From the NCBI GenBank assembly GCA_963556495.2, contig OY747702.1, forward strand, positions 41,583,680 through 41,647,679: a stretch of DNA of 64,000 nucleotides, written 5' to 3'. Made by a program: the position numbers and the translations under genes. This DNA is from Valencia hispanica. Its lineage: Eukaryota; Chordata; Actinopteri; Cyprinodontiformes; Valenciidae. Shown here one piece after another: positions 33,034 to 44,581 of this stretch (positions are counted from its first letter, which is position 1; every line of letters begins with the position of its first letter). Below the pieces are notes generated by a model. The model did no database searches. It was not told the DNA's origin and saw nothing but the letters and a program-made list of their open reading frames with translations.

Positions 33034-34288
33034 TTCATTTTCTTCCGTTTATCTGGGGTTGGGCTTGCAGTAGCTTAAGCAGAGAGACCCAGACTTCCCT
33101 CTCTCCAGCCACTTGGGCCAGCTCCACAGGGGGAATCCCAAGGCGCTCCCAGGCCAGGCTAGAAACATTGTCCCTCCAGCGTGTCTTCCTCTGGGTCTCC
33201 TCCCTTTGGGCTGTGCCTGGGACACATCACCAGGAGGCCTCCTGACCAGATACCCGAGCCATCTTAACTGAGTCTTCTCAATGTGGTGGAGCAGTGTCTT
33301 TATTCTGAGCCCTTCCCGGATGACTGAGCTTCTCACGCTATCTGTAAGGGAGAGCCCAGATACCCTAAAGAGGAAATTCATTTCAGCCGCTTGTATCCGT
33401 GATCTCGTTCTTTCAGTCACTACCCAGAGCTCGTGGCCGTAGATGACGGTAGGAATATAGATCAAATGGTAAATCAACAGCTTCGCTTTTCGGCTCAGCT
33501 CTCTCTTCACCACGACAGACCGGTACAGCGCCTGCATAACTGCAGACGCGACACCAATCCGCCTTTCAATCCCCCATTCCATTTTTCCCCCATTCATGAG
33601 CAAGACCCACAGATACTTAAACTTCTCCACTTAGGGAAGGACCTCATCCCCAACCCGGAGAAGGCACCCCACCCTTTTCCAGCTCAAGACCATGGTCTCG
33701 GATTTGGAGGTGCTGATTCTCATCCCAGCCGCTTCACACCCGGCTGCGAACTGATGAAGCCTCTGCAAAAAGCAGAGACCCAATCCTTAAGCCACCAAAA
33801 CAGATCCCCTCAATACCTTGGCTGTGCCTGAAATCCTGTTGATAAAAGTTATGAACAGAATCGGTGACAAAGGGCAACCTTGGCAGAGTCCAACTCTCAC
33901 TGGAAACAAGCCTTAATAACTGCCGGCAATGCGAACCAAGCTCTGACACCTGTTGTACGGGACCTAATAGCCTGTATCGAAAGGCGTGGTACCCCATACC
34001 CCTGGAGTATCCCCCACAGGACTCTCCGAGGGACACAAAACACATGTAGACCGGTTGTGAAAACTCCCATGTACCCTCCAGGACCCTGCTGAGGGTGTAG
34101 AGCTGCTCCAGTGTACCACGGCCAGAATGAAAACTGCATTGTTACTCCTGGATCCGAGGCTCAACTGTCTGTTGGTCCCTCCTCTCCAGAACCCCTGAAT
34201 AGACCTTACCAGGAAGACTCAGAGGTGTGAACACTCTGTGTTCCCCCTTTTTTAAATAGGGGGACCACCACCCCAGTCTGCCAATCCT
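33034..34288 (-). pseudogene. Rex3: Rex3 retrotransposon copy 2, decayed
   Basis: On the minus strand the C-terminal block (TQLRWLGYLVRRPPG, KGRRPRGR) and the ERTRSRIQAAEMNFL block are in a 193-codon frame (33049-33630). RT sequence continues to the right with frameshifts. The CGGTGACAAAGGGCAACC site is at about 33863. The right part contains GGACCACCACCCCAGTCTGCC near 34262, the second Rex3 landmark known to me. No GGAT array remains at the left end (33034), and deletions remove part of the catalytic region. It extends further 5' than copy 1 but is clearly older. Confidence 0.88.
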
Positions 34289-34482
34289 TTATATAAAATC
34301 CCAGTAAAATACTATTAAAGAACAAAATGTGAATAGGTGTGGTCAATTGTTCTAGTTGAAGCTTTGTATTCTTTTGTGTTGATATATGCTACAGTCGCTG
34401 TTGGATTTAAACTGGGACCTAGATTTTCACTTTAAGATTTTTGTATTTTGTCAAAAAGAACCTTGGTTCTAAATATAACCTA

Positions 34483-34490
34483 GTTACAAG
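34483..34490. repeat. 8-bp target duplication of hAT, left
   Basis: GTTACAAG, repeated exactly at 36641-36648. Confidence 0.93.
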
Positions 34491-36640
34491 CATGGGCGGA
34501 TCTACTGGGGTGGCAGAGGGAGAAAGCCTTGCCACCCCTGCTGCCACCCTAGCAGCTATGAATTCAAACCCGTTAACGTTCCGTGGGCCCGCAGACGGGC
34601 TCAACCCATTTTGTAGTTTAAATCCATCGATTTTCTGACTTGTAACTTCTATGAACCTATACATATTTTATATCATTGGAAAGCTAAGAGTCTTGTGATT
34701 CCAATTATGGATGGCGATCAAGGATACAATCATAACTGAAGACACAGTGAGCGTTTTTGCCAACACAAACGTTCTCCTGACGGAGGTATAAAAATATGGA
34801 ACTCACCACTTTGTAGTCCAATAATCGTGACAAAACCGATCCGTTTAGAACAAAAATGGTCTTTTTACATCAATAAGGGTCAGATTAAAGTCCTCCAATA
34901 AAGTGATTATACCAGGACAACAGCAAAACCGATAAAAAATGTAAAACAAACAGTGAAAATGTGCTTCCGAAATGTCTATGGCCATTTTTGTAGTCTTTAA
35001 GGCTTTGTTTCCGATTCCTTCGCTTCTACTTCCGCCTACAAAGGTCACTGAGCATGCCCAAAAGAAAAAAAATTTTCATCCGGTTTATTTCATCCATCCG
35101 CCAATCAATGGCGCATGGATGAAAAGTCACGTTATGGTAAGTAACTCGAACCCATCGCGGTCCAGAACTCTGATGATTGACGCATCGAATAGCCAATGTA
35201 ATACTGTAAACGCAGATATATAACTTGACCGGGCGGACTTAGTTGCTGCCATAGTATATGACGTGCGTAAAATGTCTTATTCATGAAAAGATTACGCACA
35301 GTGCGTACCAGTAACATACTGTTTCAGCACCGTGTCCAAACACCCTTTATAAGTAAAATACAACATTGAAGGAAGCCGTGGAGCTTTATATGATAAGATG
35401 CAGTCATGATTCTGATTATATTTTTAATTCAGTGAGGACTACGGCATTTACCCAGGAGATGGCGCATATGGCAAACTTTTGACCACCTTTGACCTGTAGT
35501 TAGAAAAATGTGTGCAGAACACTAATTTTTTGGTTTATTGCTGTCAAATTTGGTGTGGATGAAGGTAATACTTTAGGCTTTAGACCCACTGTGTGTTTTA
35601 GGTCCCAACCTATTTTTTATAAGCCATTTTTACACATTGTATTTATATAAAATAAATAATCGGACATAAAAAATTTTTTTTTCAGTGTATTAAAATTCAT
35701 ATTGCTTGGTAACAATCGTACTCGGAGATATTAACACAGTTCTGGGATAAATTTCTGAGTGTTTGCTTTCCAAAGAGATCCCAGCCATGTCTCTACTCAA
35801 AATGGTTCAAGAACAGCTTTAAGTTAATTTTGGGTATGCGTTTTAAGAAAATGTAAGGCGGAAATTGCAGGAATGTTAAGGGGGTAAAATTGGACATTAG
35901 GAGCTTGTAGCTCATGAAAATAGTTGAATTATATTCTCTTTTGTGAACCTTTGAAGCTGCTAGTTTGCTGAAAGTGCTGCAGAGAGTGCACCATGTGGCC
36001 GTTAGACAAACTGCAATCAGCAAAATGCGCACTCCCATGACTTTCAGGCGTGTGCTCATTATTCCGAACTCTGTTACGGCAGAGGCCATTTTTGCTCTTT
36101 TTGTAATGCTGGACAAAATTATTTTCTTCTTTGACTTAGAGGGAGCTTGTGTAGGTGTCGTGGCTGGCTAGCTACACTTATCTAAGCTAGTTTAGACCGC
36201 GTCCATGGGTACGTACGTGCATCATTACGTCACGCAACGCGCTCTCACAAGCCCACACGCGCACCCTGAACCACCTCAAAATACATGGAATTGGCACCTC
36301 TACATGCAACCGCGGTAGAATCAAACTACAGCAAACTACAGCATTTGATTTGATTGTATCGTCAGGAGATGAAAAAACTGACTATAGATTAAAAATTTTT
36401 TTTTATTTTAACAAAAATATTGCACAATGCAGCTTTAATGTGCTTAAAAAACCTGGAGCAAAACAAATAGATGTATGTATCTATCATATATGTAAATACT
36501 GGGGAGTGAAGAGGTGAAGCATGTGTTTGACTGATCAATAAAACCAATATATATATAAAATTCTGGCATATGGTGCCACCCCTGAAAAATTCTTGCCCCT
36601 TTCTTGCCACCCCATAAATATTTTTCTAGATCCGCCCCTG
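34491..36640. mobile_element. Non-autonomous hAT DNA transposon
   Basis: The left end reads CATGGGCGGATCTACTGG; the right end, reverse-complemented, reads CAGGGGCGGATCTAGAAA. The first 14 bases differ at one position. The flanks are a perfect 8-bp duplication, the hAT signature. Several TGCCACCC motifs in both orientations lie within about 90 bp of each end (for example near 34510, 34545, 34555, 36575 and 36605), as expected of transposase-binding subterminal repeats. The 2.15-kb interior holds no hAT transposase, BED finger or other domain I can recognise. It must be moved by a transposase encoded elsewhere, or it is an internally replaced derivative. Confidence 0.92.
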
Positions 36641-36648
36641 GTTACAAG
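36641..36648. repeat. 8-bp target duplication of hAT, right
   Basis: GTTACAAG, exact copy of 34483-34490. Confidence 0.93.
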
Positions 36649-37521
36649 TAAGCATCGCAATTGTCTTTCTTTATCTGTTTTTTTTTTTATTTATTTATTC
36701 ATGTTTTACTAAAACAAACATGTAAAGACAAAAAGAGATCAACAGTAGATTTTAAAAATATATCCTTAATTTAGAAACACTGGTTTCAGTAAAGGCATAT
36801 TTCTGAAATGAGAAAGTTTGGGAAGGTCAGTAGAAAGGAACTGTGGTGTTGTAACTCAATCTGAAGCTATCTAACTCTAACATATGCTGGCTGAACCGCA
36901 GGAAGACGTGGCTGTAAAACTGAAACATGTGCATATCAGAAAGCCAGGCGTTTGAAGTGGCTTAGACCTCTCGCACTCATTCCCAAGGGCTGACCTTTCC
37001 CGCAGACCACCAGCTGCTCCGCGCACATTCGGTTTTCTTTGCGTTTATATAGATAATCACCTAACCAATATGTGTCCACACCGCACCAGTGGCACACACA
37101 CACATGATAAATTATAGGCCTCTTTCAGTTCATTAGCCCCCTTCGAGACCAGGGGAAGGGGAAGACTTGTTTTTCTTATTCATGTGTTACCTGTGGTGTC
37201 TCGTTGTTGCTGTGGGTTATAGGGAAAATGGAGGCCACCCACTTCTTTGTGTTGACTTTTTTGCATTACTCTCTCATTAGTCAGAACTCTAAACAGTTAC
37301 TTTAGCAGGGGGAATAGATAAGAATTCCTCAGCAAGTCTAAGCAGTGTTCTTTAAAAAAACAAATTGAGATCAGAGAAAAGCCTAAAGCTAAAAACATGG
37401 CAACACTTTAACTACCATAAGACAAAATAGGGTTTAAGATCTGGGTGAAGAAACAATGAAGAAACACTGATATTTGCTTCATGGAAATATATGTTTTAAC
37501 TCATGTGATCACAGGAGGGAT
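36649..37521. other. Unassigned DNA
   Basis: T-rich near 36680-36710; otherwise no recognised gene or repeat. Confidence 0.45.
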
Positions 37522-38935
37522 ATACAATGGTTTGAAAAAGTACTCATAGCCTTTGAACCTTTTCAACTTTTGTCACTTGCAACCAAAAATGTATTTTTTG
37601 TATTTATTATTGTAGATGAATTCAAAGCAGCACATACTTGTGAAATGTAAGAGATATGTGGTTTTTCAAATTTCTTATAATTAATCCACTTGGAGTGTGG
37701 ACAACTATTACACCCACTTTCTACCAGACATATAAGCGGCACGTAACGTCTGCAAAGCGTAATACACAGCTGATAGCCGCCTTTATAGTCAATGGGACCG
37801 TTTGGGCGCAAAGCAGTGCGGATCTGGCGTGTCTCAGAAGCGCTGTGTCATGGCCCTCTCCTCAATTTACGCGTCAGGTCTATTTTTTACGCGCTAGTCT
37901 TCTAAAACCCATCAAGCTCAGCAGTGTAGATCGGCCCAGACAAGAAATCAGACAGGGAAGCAGTGTAAAGCATTTGACAAATTTCTAAATAAAAGACATA
38001 TGCAGATTTCCAATTGCTTAACTATAAAAAACAAAAAAACTAAATGTCATTACCTATGACACCAGGGTTGAAGTCAGTTGGTCTGGGGGACTAATTTGTT
38101 TGTTTTTATCATGGATGACAAGAATTTAATCCCTGAAGAGGAGAATCACACAATTTATATGATACCAGTAATCATTTCTACAAGGACAATATGAAAAAGG
38201 AGAACAATGAGTACAAGGTGAATTTATGCAACTTATTTACATAGAATTACATTGTTTCCCCTGCATACTACCCTTTAAGTTATGCAATTGCAATTCTCCT
38301 GTGATTTTGTGTTCTCCTGGGCCCAGCTGGGTGGAACACAAGCGTTTGTTTCAAAGGACTCTTTTCAGATGAGGCCAAAATCCTTGCTGCAAAATGGTGG
38401 TGGCAGCATTATACTGTGTGGATGAGTTTGCTTCAGACAGGAAAGCTGATCACAGCTGATTGGAAGGTGAATGGAGATAAATACAGGACAATGTTGGAAA
38501 AAAGAAAGCTGTCAGATGCTGCAAAGGATGACAGTCACCTAAACATACAGCGAGGTGCAATACAATGGTTTATCAAGGCATATTCAAATGTTTATATGGC
38601 CTAGTCAAAGTCCAGACTTAAATTTGATAAATTCTCTTTATCAAGACTTGAAATTGAAGTCTTGAAGTTTGCTGATGGTCTCCATCCAATCTGACTGAGT
38701 TACGTTGCACAGAAGAATGAGCAAAGACTTCAGTCTACGTTGTTTAAGGACTTGCAGCTGTATTATTTTTTTATAATAAATGCTCCTAAAACCTTTCAAT
38801 ATATTGTTTCTTCTACGTCATAATATGCACTACTTTGGGCTGTAATATCACACAAAATTCTGCTAAAATAAATTTACCTTGTAGTTGTAAAATGACAGAA
38901 TTTGAAAAAGATATTACTTATGCAAGGCGGTACAT
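37522..38935 (+). mobile_element. Decayed Tc1/mariner-like transposon
   Basis: The left end near 37525 reads 'acaatggtttgaaaaagtac' and 'cattg/cactgta'-type Tc1 termini; the right end near 38890-38935 has the related inverted form 'gaatttgaaaaagatatta...gcaagg'. Coding remnants lie at 38390-38680 and include NGGGS, FRQ, a KDDSHL-like block and WPSQSPDLN, the sequence just before the final catalytic residue of Tc1 transposases. All frames are broken. The stretch 37683-37960 does not fit the family and is probably a separate insertion. Confidence 0.65.
37683..37960. repeat. CpG-containing insertion inside the Tc1 remnant
   Basis: This part is richer in CpG than its surroundings ('ggcacgtaacgtctgc', 'tttgggcgcaaagc', 'tttacgcgtc') and has no similarity to the Tc1 coding or terminal regions. 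Its family is unknown; termini were not identified. Confidence 0.35.
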
Positions 38936-41713
38936 GTTGATGTAAGGGGTTATTTTATCGGGGTTGGCAGAAGTCTAAGCCACTAACAGCAGAGCAGAGG
39001 CTCTGTGCAGAGATGTCCCTCTGTTTGTTTAAAGGGCAGCACAATCGATGGCCCTGTTTTTTTGAGACATTGCTGTGACCTCTCGCAATGGCACCTGTAT
39101 CAATCACAGGCTGACTTTGTTCTCTGCTTCACTGCTTGGCACATTTGTCTCTTACACTCACTGTCGTAGACGGGGGCCCTCCATCTACTCTGAAATGTCA
39201 GTTTACACCTTATGTCAGCTGACTTCTGACAAAGAAATACATAAACATCTTAAAGATGTGACAACAACAATTCTGGAGAGAAAACCTACGAGAGAAAGAA
39301 TTGAAATTGGAGAAAGGTCTTCTGTAAGGCAGCAGTAAAAAATCTGATGTCTTGCTCAATACATATGTAAAAACAAATCATAGATTCCATATTAAATTTA
39401 CACAAATCTGATATTGTTGTAACCTATTTCAGTTTTACTGGAAAATTCAATCTGAAATTATTTCATAACATAGAATCCCATTTCTATTGTTACTTGTAAC
39501 ATCTGGATCAAATAAACAAGTCCACAACATTTAAATGTGTGCAACATTTATTAACATCACTCAAACTGAAATCACAGTAGAAGCAGTTACATCTACATTG
39601 CTTGTAGCTTCACTTTCTGCCTAATATGCCGATTTACATTTTAATGGGAAAATCTGATTGCAAAAAAACGTTCTGTCCATGTTAATGAATCCGTCAGAGC
39701 TAATGCTTCTTCGGAATTCCCCTTTTCTCTTTTATGCAGCTGATGATTTAAGCGCTGTTGAATATGTGGTACCATATAGATGCAGTAACTTCAATGACCC
39801 TTGAGAGAAAAAATTAGACTAAACAGAATTGTCCAAAACAGGGTAATTTTGAATGAACCGAAGGCTAGCGTGCTGTAGTAATAACCAGCTCTCTGTTTCT
39901 GATGGATTGGACCACAGTTAATCTGTATGTATGGCCAAAGCTTTGGAGGCCACATTGTAATCATCTGGCCTGTTCCCTGCGATCCCTGACTGCTGTCTTG
40001 GCCTGAAAGAGAGGGATGATTCCCATTATGGAGTAATTAGTCTTGTTGTCACCACCGGACATCGACAGTGAATCCACTTGCAGGGGCTCTAAAGGGATTT
40101 GGGAGTTCGCCACTGCTGAATGATAATCAGTGTTGCCTTTACTTGCCAAGGACGGTGCACTGAATTGTATCTTAGCTTAGCCAATACACAGAAGCACAGA
40201 CATCTGGATTCACAGCACTAAGTTACATCTTTCATTTATGCTGTTCATTTTCTGTCTTTTGGAGCTGTAACCTGCTTAGACTAACCAATAAAACAACCTT
40301 TCTAATTTCTGAAGCAGACACTGAGAACTATCCAGTCTGATTGAATTGAACTTGTTTTATTCAGTATGCCGTATGTCTCATTGTTTGACAGGGCACATCT
40401 GCTTTCATGGATCACTAAACTAATCAGTCACATTACGATAGCCACCATTATTCTGTTCCTTCACCAGGCATTGTCATTTCAGTCCCCAGATCTAACTATA
40501 TAACTTGTGGGGTGGGCTGAAGAGAAGAGAGCATTGAAGAGGACCCAGGACTCTAAATTATTCCTCTGTTCCCTCCAACTGCTTGAAGTGTTACAGGAGG
40601 AAAAGGAGAAATGCTCTTTCAGCATAAGGGATTTATAGAAAGGATTGACAGTAGCTGTGCCACCGTATGTGGAGGATCCTTTAGTATGAATACATTTGGA
40701 AGCTGATTCCTAAACTTGCTGCACATCTTTTCAGTTAAAAGTAAATAGTAAGATTTCAGAAAAGTTGTTATTAGCTTGGTAACATTTTAGAGTTTTTCAA
40801 ATAAACTACAACTGAATAAAGTTTGTTTAGACCCTTTTCTCCCTCACCTGACACTCATTTTACTAAAACACGCTTGAAATAAATCAGATAAACAGAAGGC
40901 ACAGTTTGCTAATTTGATCATGATTATGAACTGTATAAGAGGAATGTTCTGAAGATAATACACCTCTTTGTTTTCATATAAATTACAAATTACAAATGTT
41001 TATATTTGTGTTGCCTTATTGTATGATTGACTTTAGTCATTTTGTTTTAAAGGTAGTAACCTACTAAAGGCACCCTTTCTCGCCCATATGACTATAATTA
41101 ATATGTTGAAGGACTACCAGATGATAAACCGTATTTGAAAAAGGTTTTAGCAGTGGGGAAAATATATTGCTAATGAACTTACTGTAGGCTTCAGTTGTGC
41201 CTTTACAACACATGTATTGAATTAAAACTGAATTATTTCTCTCCTAAGTGACTAAATCCACCCGATGCTCAATAGGAGCTCTCTGTATATGTTACTTTTA
41301 GGACAAGGTTGACAACTGCAATAACTCAGTTATTATAGAACATTAAATGCTTTAGTTGCAAAATCTGCACAAGCTAAATACATATTTAATGTAAATGCCA
41401 AAGCTGTTCATTTTTAGAACTTCTGATAGCTTTGTACAGAGACGAATGGGAATAAATAAGATTACGTGAAAGGTTCCCATGAAGGTTAAATCTACAGCTT
41501 GATATAAACTATCTCACATGTGTTAAACATTCAGGCTTAACCATGGATTTTATTAAGTAAAAACTTTCAGTGCAATATTTTCATCATAATGTTGTTCTAC
41601 AAATGGACTAATGAAACATGTCTTAAAGGTAAACAATTATTTTGATAAACATAATGAGATTAAAAGCAATTATTTATTCCAACATACAATACAACATTAT
41701 TTTATTTTTTATT
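38936..41713. other. Long unassigned stretch
   Basis: No coding domain, RNA gene or known repeat seen. Short frames at 39075-39338 and 39961-40149 lack motifs. A host exon or regulatory element cannot be excluded. Confidence 0.45.
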
Positions 41714-42735
41714 TTTTTACGTGTCCTGTTTGGCAGTGTGGAGCTCAGAATTGGTGTCTGAGTACCAAGTAGATGCCCGACAGATTTACTTTCACAGGCG
41801 GAGCATTACAGCTTTTGCTATAGTACTCCATTTGATATATGTGTGAAAAATCTTTATTATGAATTGCTGGGGGTTTTATTTCCTGATGTTATGGACACGG
41901 AGACGGAAAATTAAGGGGAAGAGAGAAAGAAGATGAAGAAGAGAGGTAGGAAACAAAAAGTCAAGAGAGAGGGTGAGTTGAAAATACAAGAGAGGAAGGG
42001 GAACAAAGAAAACACAAGAAAACATTGAAGTGTACCTCCATACCCACAGGACAGCAGAGGGAGGGGAAAAAACAAAACAAAACACGAAAAAGGAACATCG
42101 ACAAACAAACCAAACATTGTGAACTAAGAACTACACAACCACATCACACAAAAATGGATATCAATACAACAACAATGTCACAGAAAAACTCACCGATTAA
42201 TCAAGCTCTAGTAATGATAACCTCAGCCCAAGAATATATCTGTAAACACTAGAGACCCCACATCTATGTGTGTGTGTTAGCATGCTGGTGCATATAAGGT
42301 TTCTCCATAAGAGTGGTCGATAGCTGGTGTGAGCAGGCATCAATCCGTCTCCCAGGAATCGATGCAGACATGAAGGAGATCGGAGCAAAGACGTCCAAAG
42401 GACCCCCAGAGCCCCAGGCGGACCCGGGTGGGGCGGACCGCATCCCCCAAGAGAGGAGCAAAGGAGGACCCCAGGGGAACATCCAGCGGCTACTATGCAG
42501 GGGCCCGGGGGGCAGCAGTGACAAGCCCACGGGCCCCGACGGCAACCAGCCGCGCCCGGGCGGGCTGGTTCATGGACCGGGAGAGCCGGGGCCCAGGGGC
42601 GCCCTACCCCCTAGCAGGGACCCGACAAGGGACCGGCCGACGAGGGGCCCCCGGCACCGCAGGGGCAGCGGTCGGCTGCCATGCGCCACCACCAGCCTGG
42701 GCCAATCCCCACCGCCAACATCCCAGCGCCCCACG
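41714..42735 (-). mobile_element. Unclassified poly(A) retroelement, copy 2 (3' part)
   Basis: The sequence follows the 10421-11293 element through its whole length, starting with the T-rich tail and the ACGTGTCCTGTTTGGCAGTG block and continuing into the GC-rich part. It runs further into GC-rich sequence, ending at CAGCGCCCCAC. Small indels separate the copies, including about 20 extra bases near 41896. No target duplication was identified. It abuts an oppositely oriented copy at the palindrome 42731-42744. Confidence 0.8.
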
Positions 42736-42744
42736 TCGACGTGG
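42731..42744. repeat. 14-bp perfect palindrome at the head-to-head junction
   Basis: CCACGTCGACGTGG lies exactly where the minus-oriented and plus-oriented copies of the GC-rich retroelement meet. Confidence 0.9.
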
Positions 42745-44378
42745 TTCAGGCTACGGGGGCCTCCGGTGTGCGGGTGGCGCTGGGGGCCTCCTTTGCTGGC
42801 GGGGAGGCTGCTGCTGTGTAGCGACAGGTGTCTCCCCCTACGAGGGCACTTGGATGGGGGGGAGGGGTGTGCGGTAGGGGGGGGGGGGGCGAACTCAACC
42901 TGGGTGTCTAATGTCTTTTGTGTTTTGAGAGTAGGGCGAATGTCAGGGTGGGTTTAGTTCCCCTTCTGGGATAGGGCTGGGGGGAATGCCTTGGGGTCCG
43001 TGGGGCTTTGTGGTGCTGTGGCCGTGGGCCCCGTGTCGAACGTGCCATGGCCTCCCTCCCCTGGTGGATCCTGGTGAACAGTGGTGCCTATTGGGGTCAG
43101 TGGGGGAGCTGGCTCCCTGGGAAGACATTTTGTCTCCCAGTCCTTCCCTCCCCATCCCTGGACACCTCTGTCCACCCGCTCCATCACTTTACCACTCATA
43201 TAGGGTCTTGGGGCATGGGCACATCACTGGGGTGCGAGGAGGGGCTTCCCTCCTCGCTATCCCGTGGTGTCCTGGGTCCCAATTTTAATATACAACTTAG
43301 ACACTCCCACTTATAACATTCTCACGCGACACATATGTAGGGACTTTGGGGTGGGCACACTTTTCGGCATCCAGAGGGGGAGCGGTACAATCAGCTTCAC
43401 CTCTGGTGCCGGTGCGCACTGTTAAACCACATATAGACTGAGGGCTCAGGGTGGGGATTGGGGGATGTGTGGCTGCCTCCCCACATCCCACCCCTCTGTT
43501 TTAAATGCACATTATAACAACACGCATCAACACCATACTCGAGCGGGAGGATGGAGGCTAGGGGTTTTTTCACACCCCTGTTCGCTACGGGCCATCAGGG
43601 GTTGGGGTCCGGAGGAGGATAGGCGGTCTGGTCGGGGTCCTGGGCTGTCGGGCTCCTTTGCCACTGTGGGGCCCTTGGCGGTCTGCTTGTCTCCGTCCTA
43701 GAAGGTAGGGGTCCACCTCCCGGGTCCGGGGGCTGGCGGCTCTACTGGGGCATCGGTACCTGGACCTGGGAGCATAAAGTGTGCATGGGGTGTGTGAGTG
43801 AGGGTACAGCATCATTTTTTTGGGTGTCTTGGTGAGTCAGTGAGAATGTATGGGTTTAAGAGGGAGGGAACGTGGTCAATCCGGTTCGGACCTGGTGCGT
43901 GCCTGGCCGGGCCTGGGGGGGCCGGTGTGTCGGTAAATTTAACATGAATTCGAGGTGCCAGGTTTGGGATTGTTGGGTGGTGCCTGCTCGGTGGCTCGGC
44001 GGGATGCGGATCCGGCGTCTCTGCTCGTTTGATCACCTGTTCTGTGCGCACCGTGCGTGGCCGGTTCATTGGCGGGTTGGACCGGCCCAGGCCCTCGTTG
44101 GATGCCTGGTCTCGGCGCCCTGCGTTGCGCGGGATCAGGACCCGGGAGCTGGTACAACTTGGTGTCCAGATGCTGGCTGAGCCCGGCCTGGGGATGCTGT
44201 CCGTCCCCTGCAGCTATCGGTGGGGCGCTGGGATGTTGGCGGTGGGGATTGGCCTAGGGTGGAGGCGGCGCGTGGCGGCCGGCTGGTCCCTTGTCGGGTC
44301 CCTGCTGGGGGGTGGGGTGCCCCTGGGCCCCGGCTCCCCCGGTCCGTTGACCGGCCCGCCCCTCCAGATGTTGCTGTG
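42745..44378 (+). mobile_element. Unclassified poly(A) retroelement, copy 3 (GC-rich 5' part)
   Basis: Its right portion (about 44215-44378) is the reverse complement of 42490-42735. The portion at 43650-44230 matches 15690-16480 in reverse. It therefore carries the internal GC-rich region in sense orientation on the plus strand and lacks the AT-rich 3' part and tail. A run of at least 12 G occurs near 42878-42889. Many overlapping open frames on both strands (up to 214 codons) reflect GC content; no domain is recognised. With the minus copy to the left it forms a head-to-head pair. Confidence 0.7.
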
Positions 44379-44573
44379 GAGCTCTATGCATGGCATGCTT
44401 AAATAAATCAGAACAGGATCATTCTTTATAGAGTAATATTATACAAAGACCGATTCTGTTACCAAAAAGTCTTTGCCATAATACTGACAAGCCCAGTGGG
44501 CTAGATCCTCTTGAAGTAACGATTGGGGCCGGCTTCTTAACGTTTGTTTAAATGAAGATCTGAAATCACAGTG
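44379..44573. other. Short unassigned spacer
   Basis: AT-rich, between the GC-rich retroelement and the hAT element. Confidence 0.4.
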
Positions 44574-44581
44574 CGCATGTG
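44574..44581. repeat. 8-bp target duplication of second hAT, left
   Basis: CGCATGTG, paired with CGCATGCG at 46083-46090; the single difference is a CG to TG transition. Confidence 0.75.

Noticed and set aside
42313..42957. 214-codon plus-strand open frame
   Set aside because: It runs across the junction of two repeat copies and antisense to the first one; low-complexity Pro/Gly/Arg composition.
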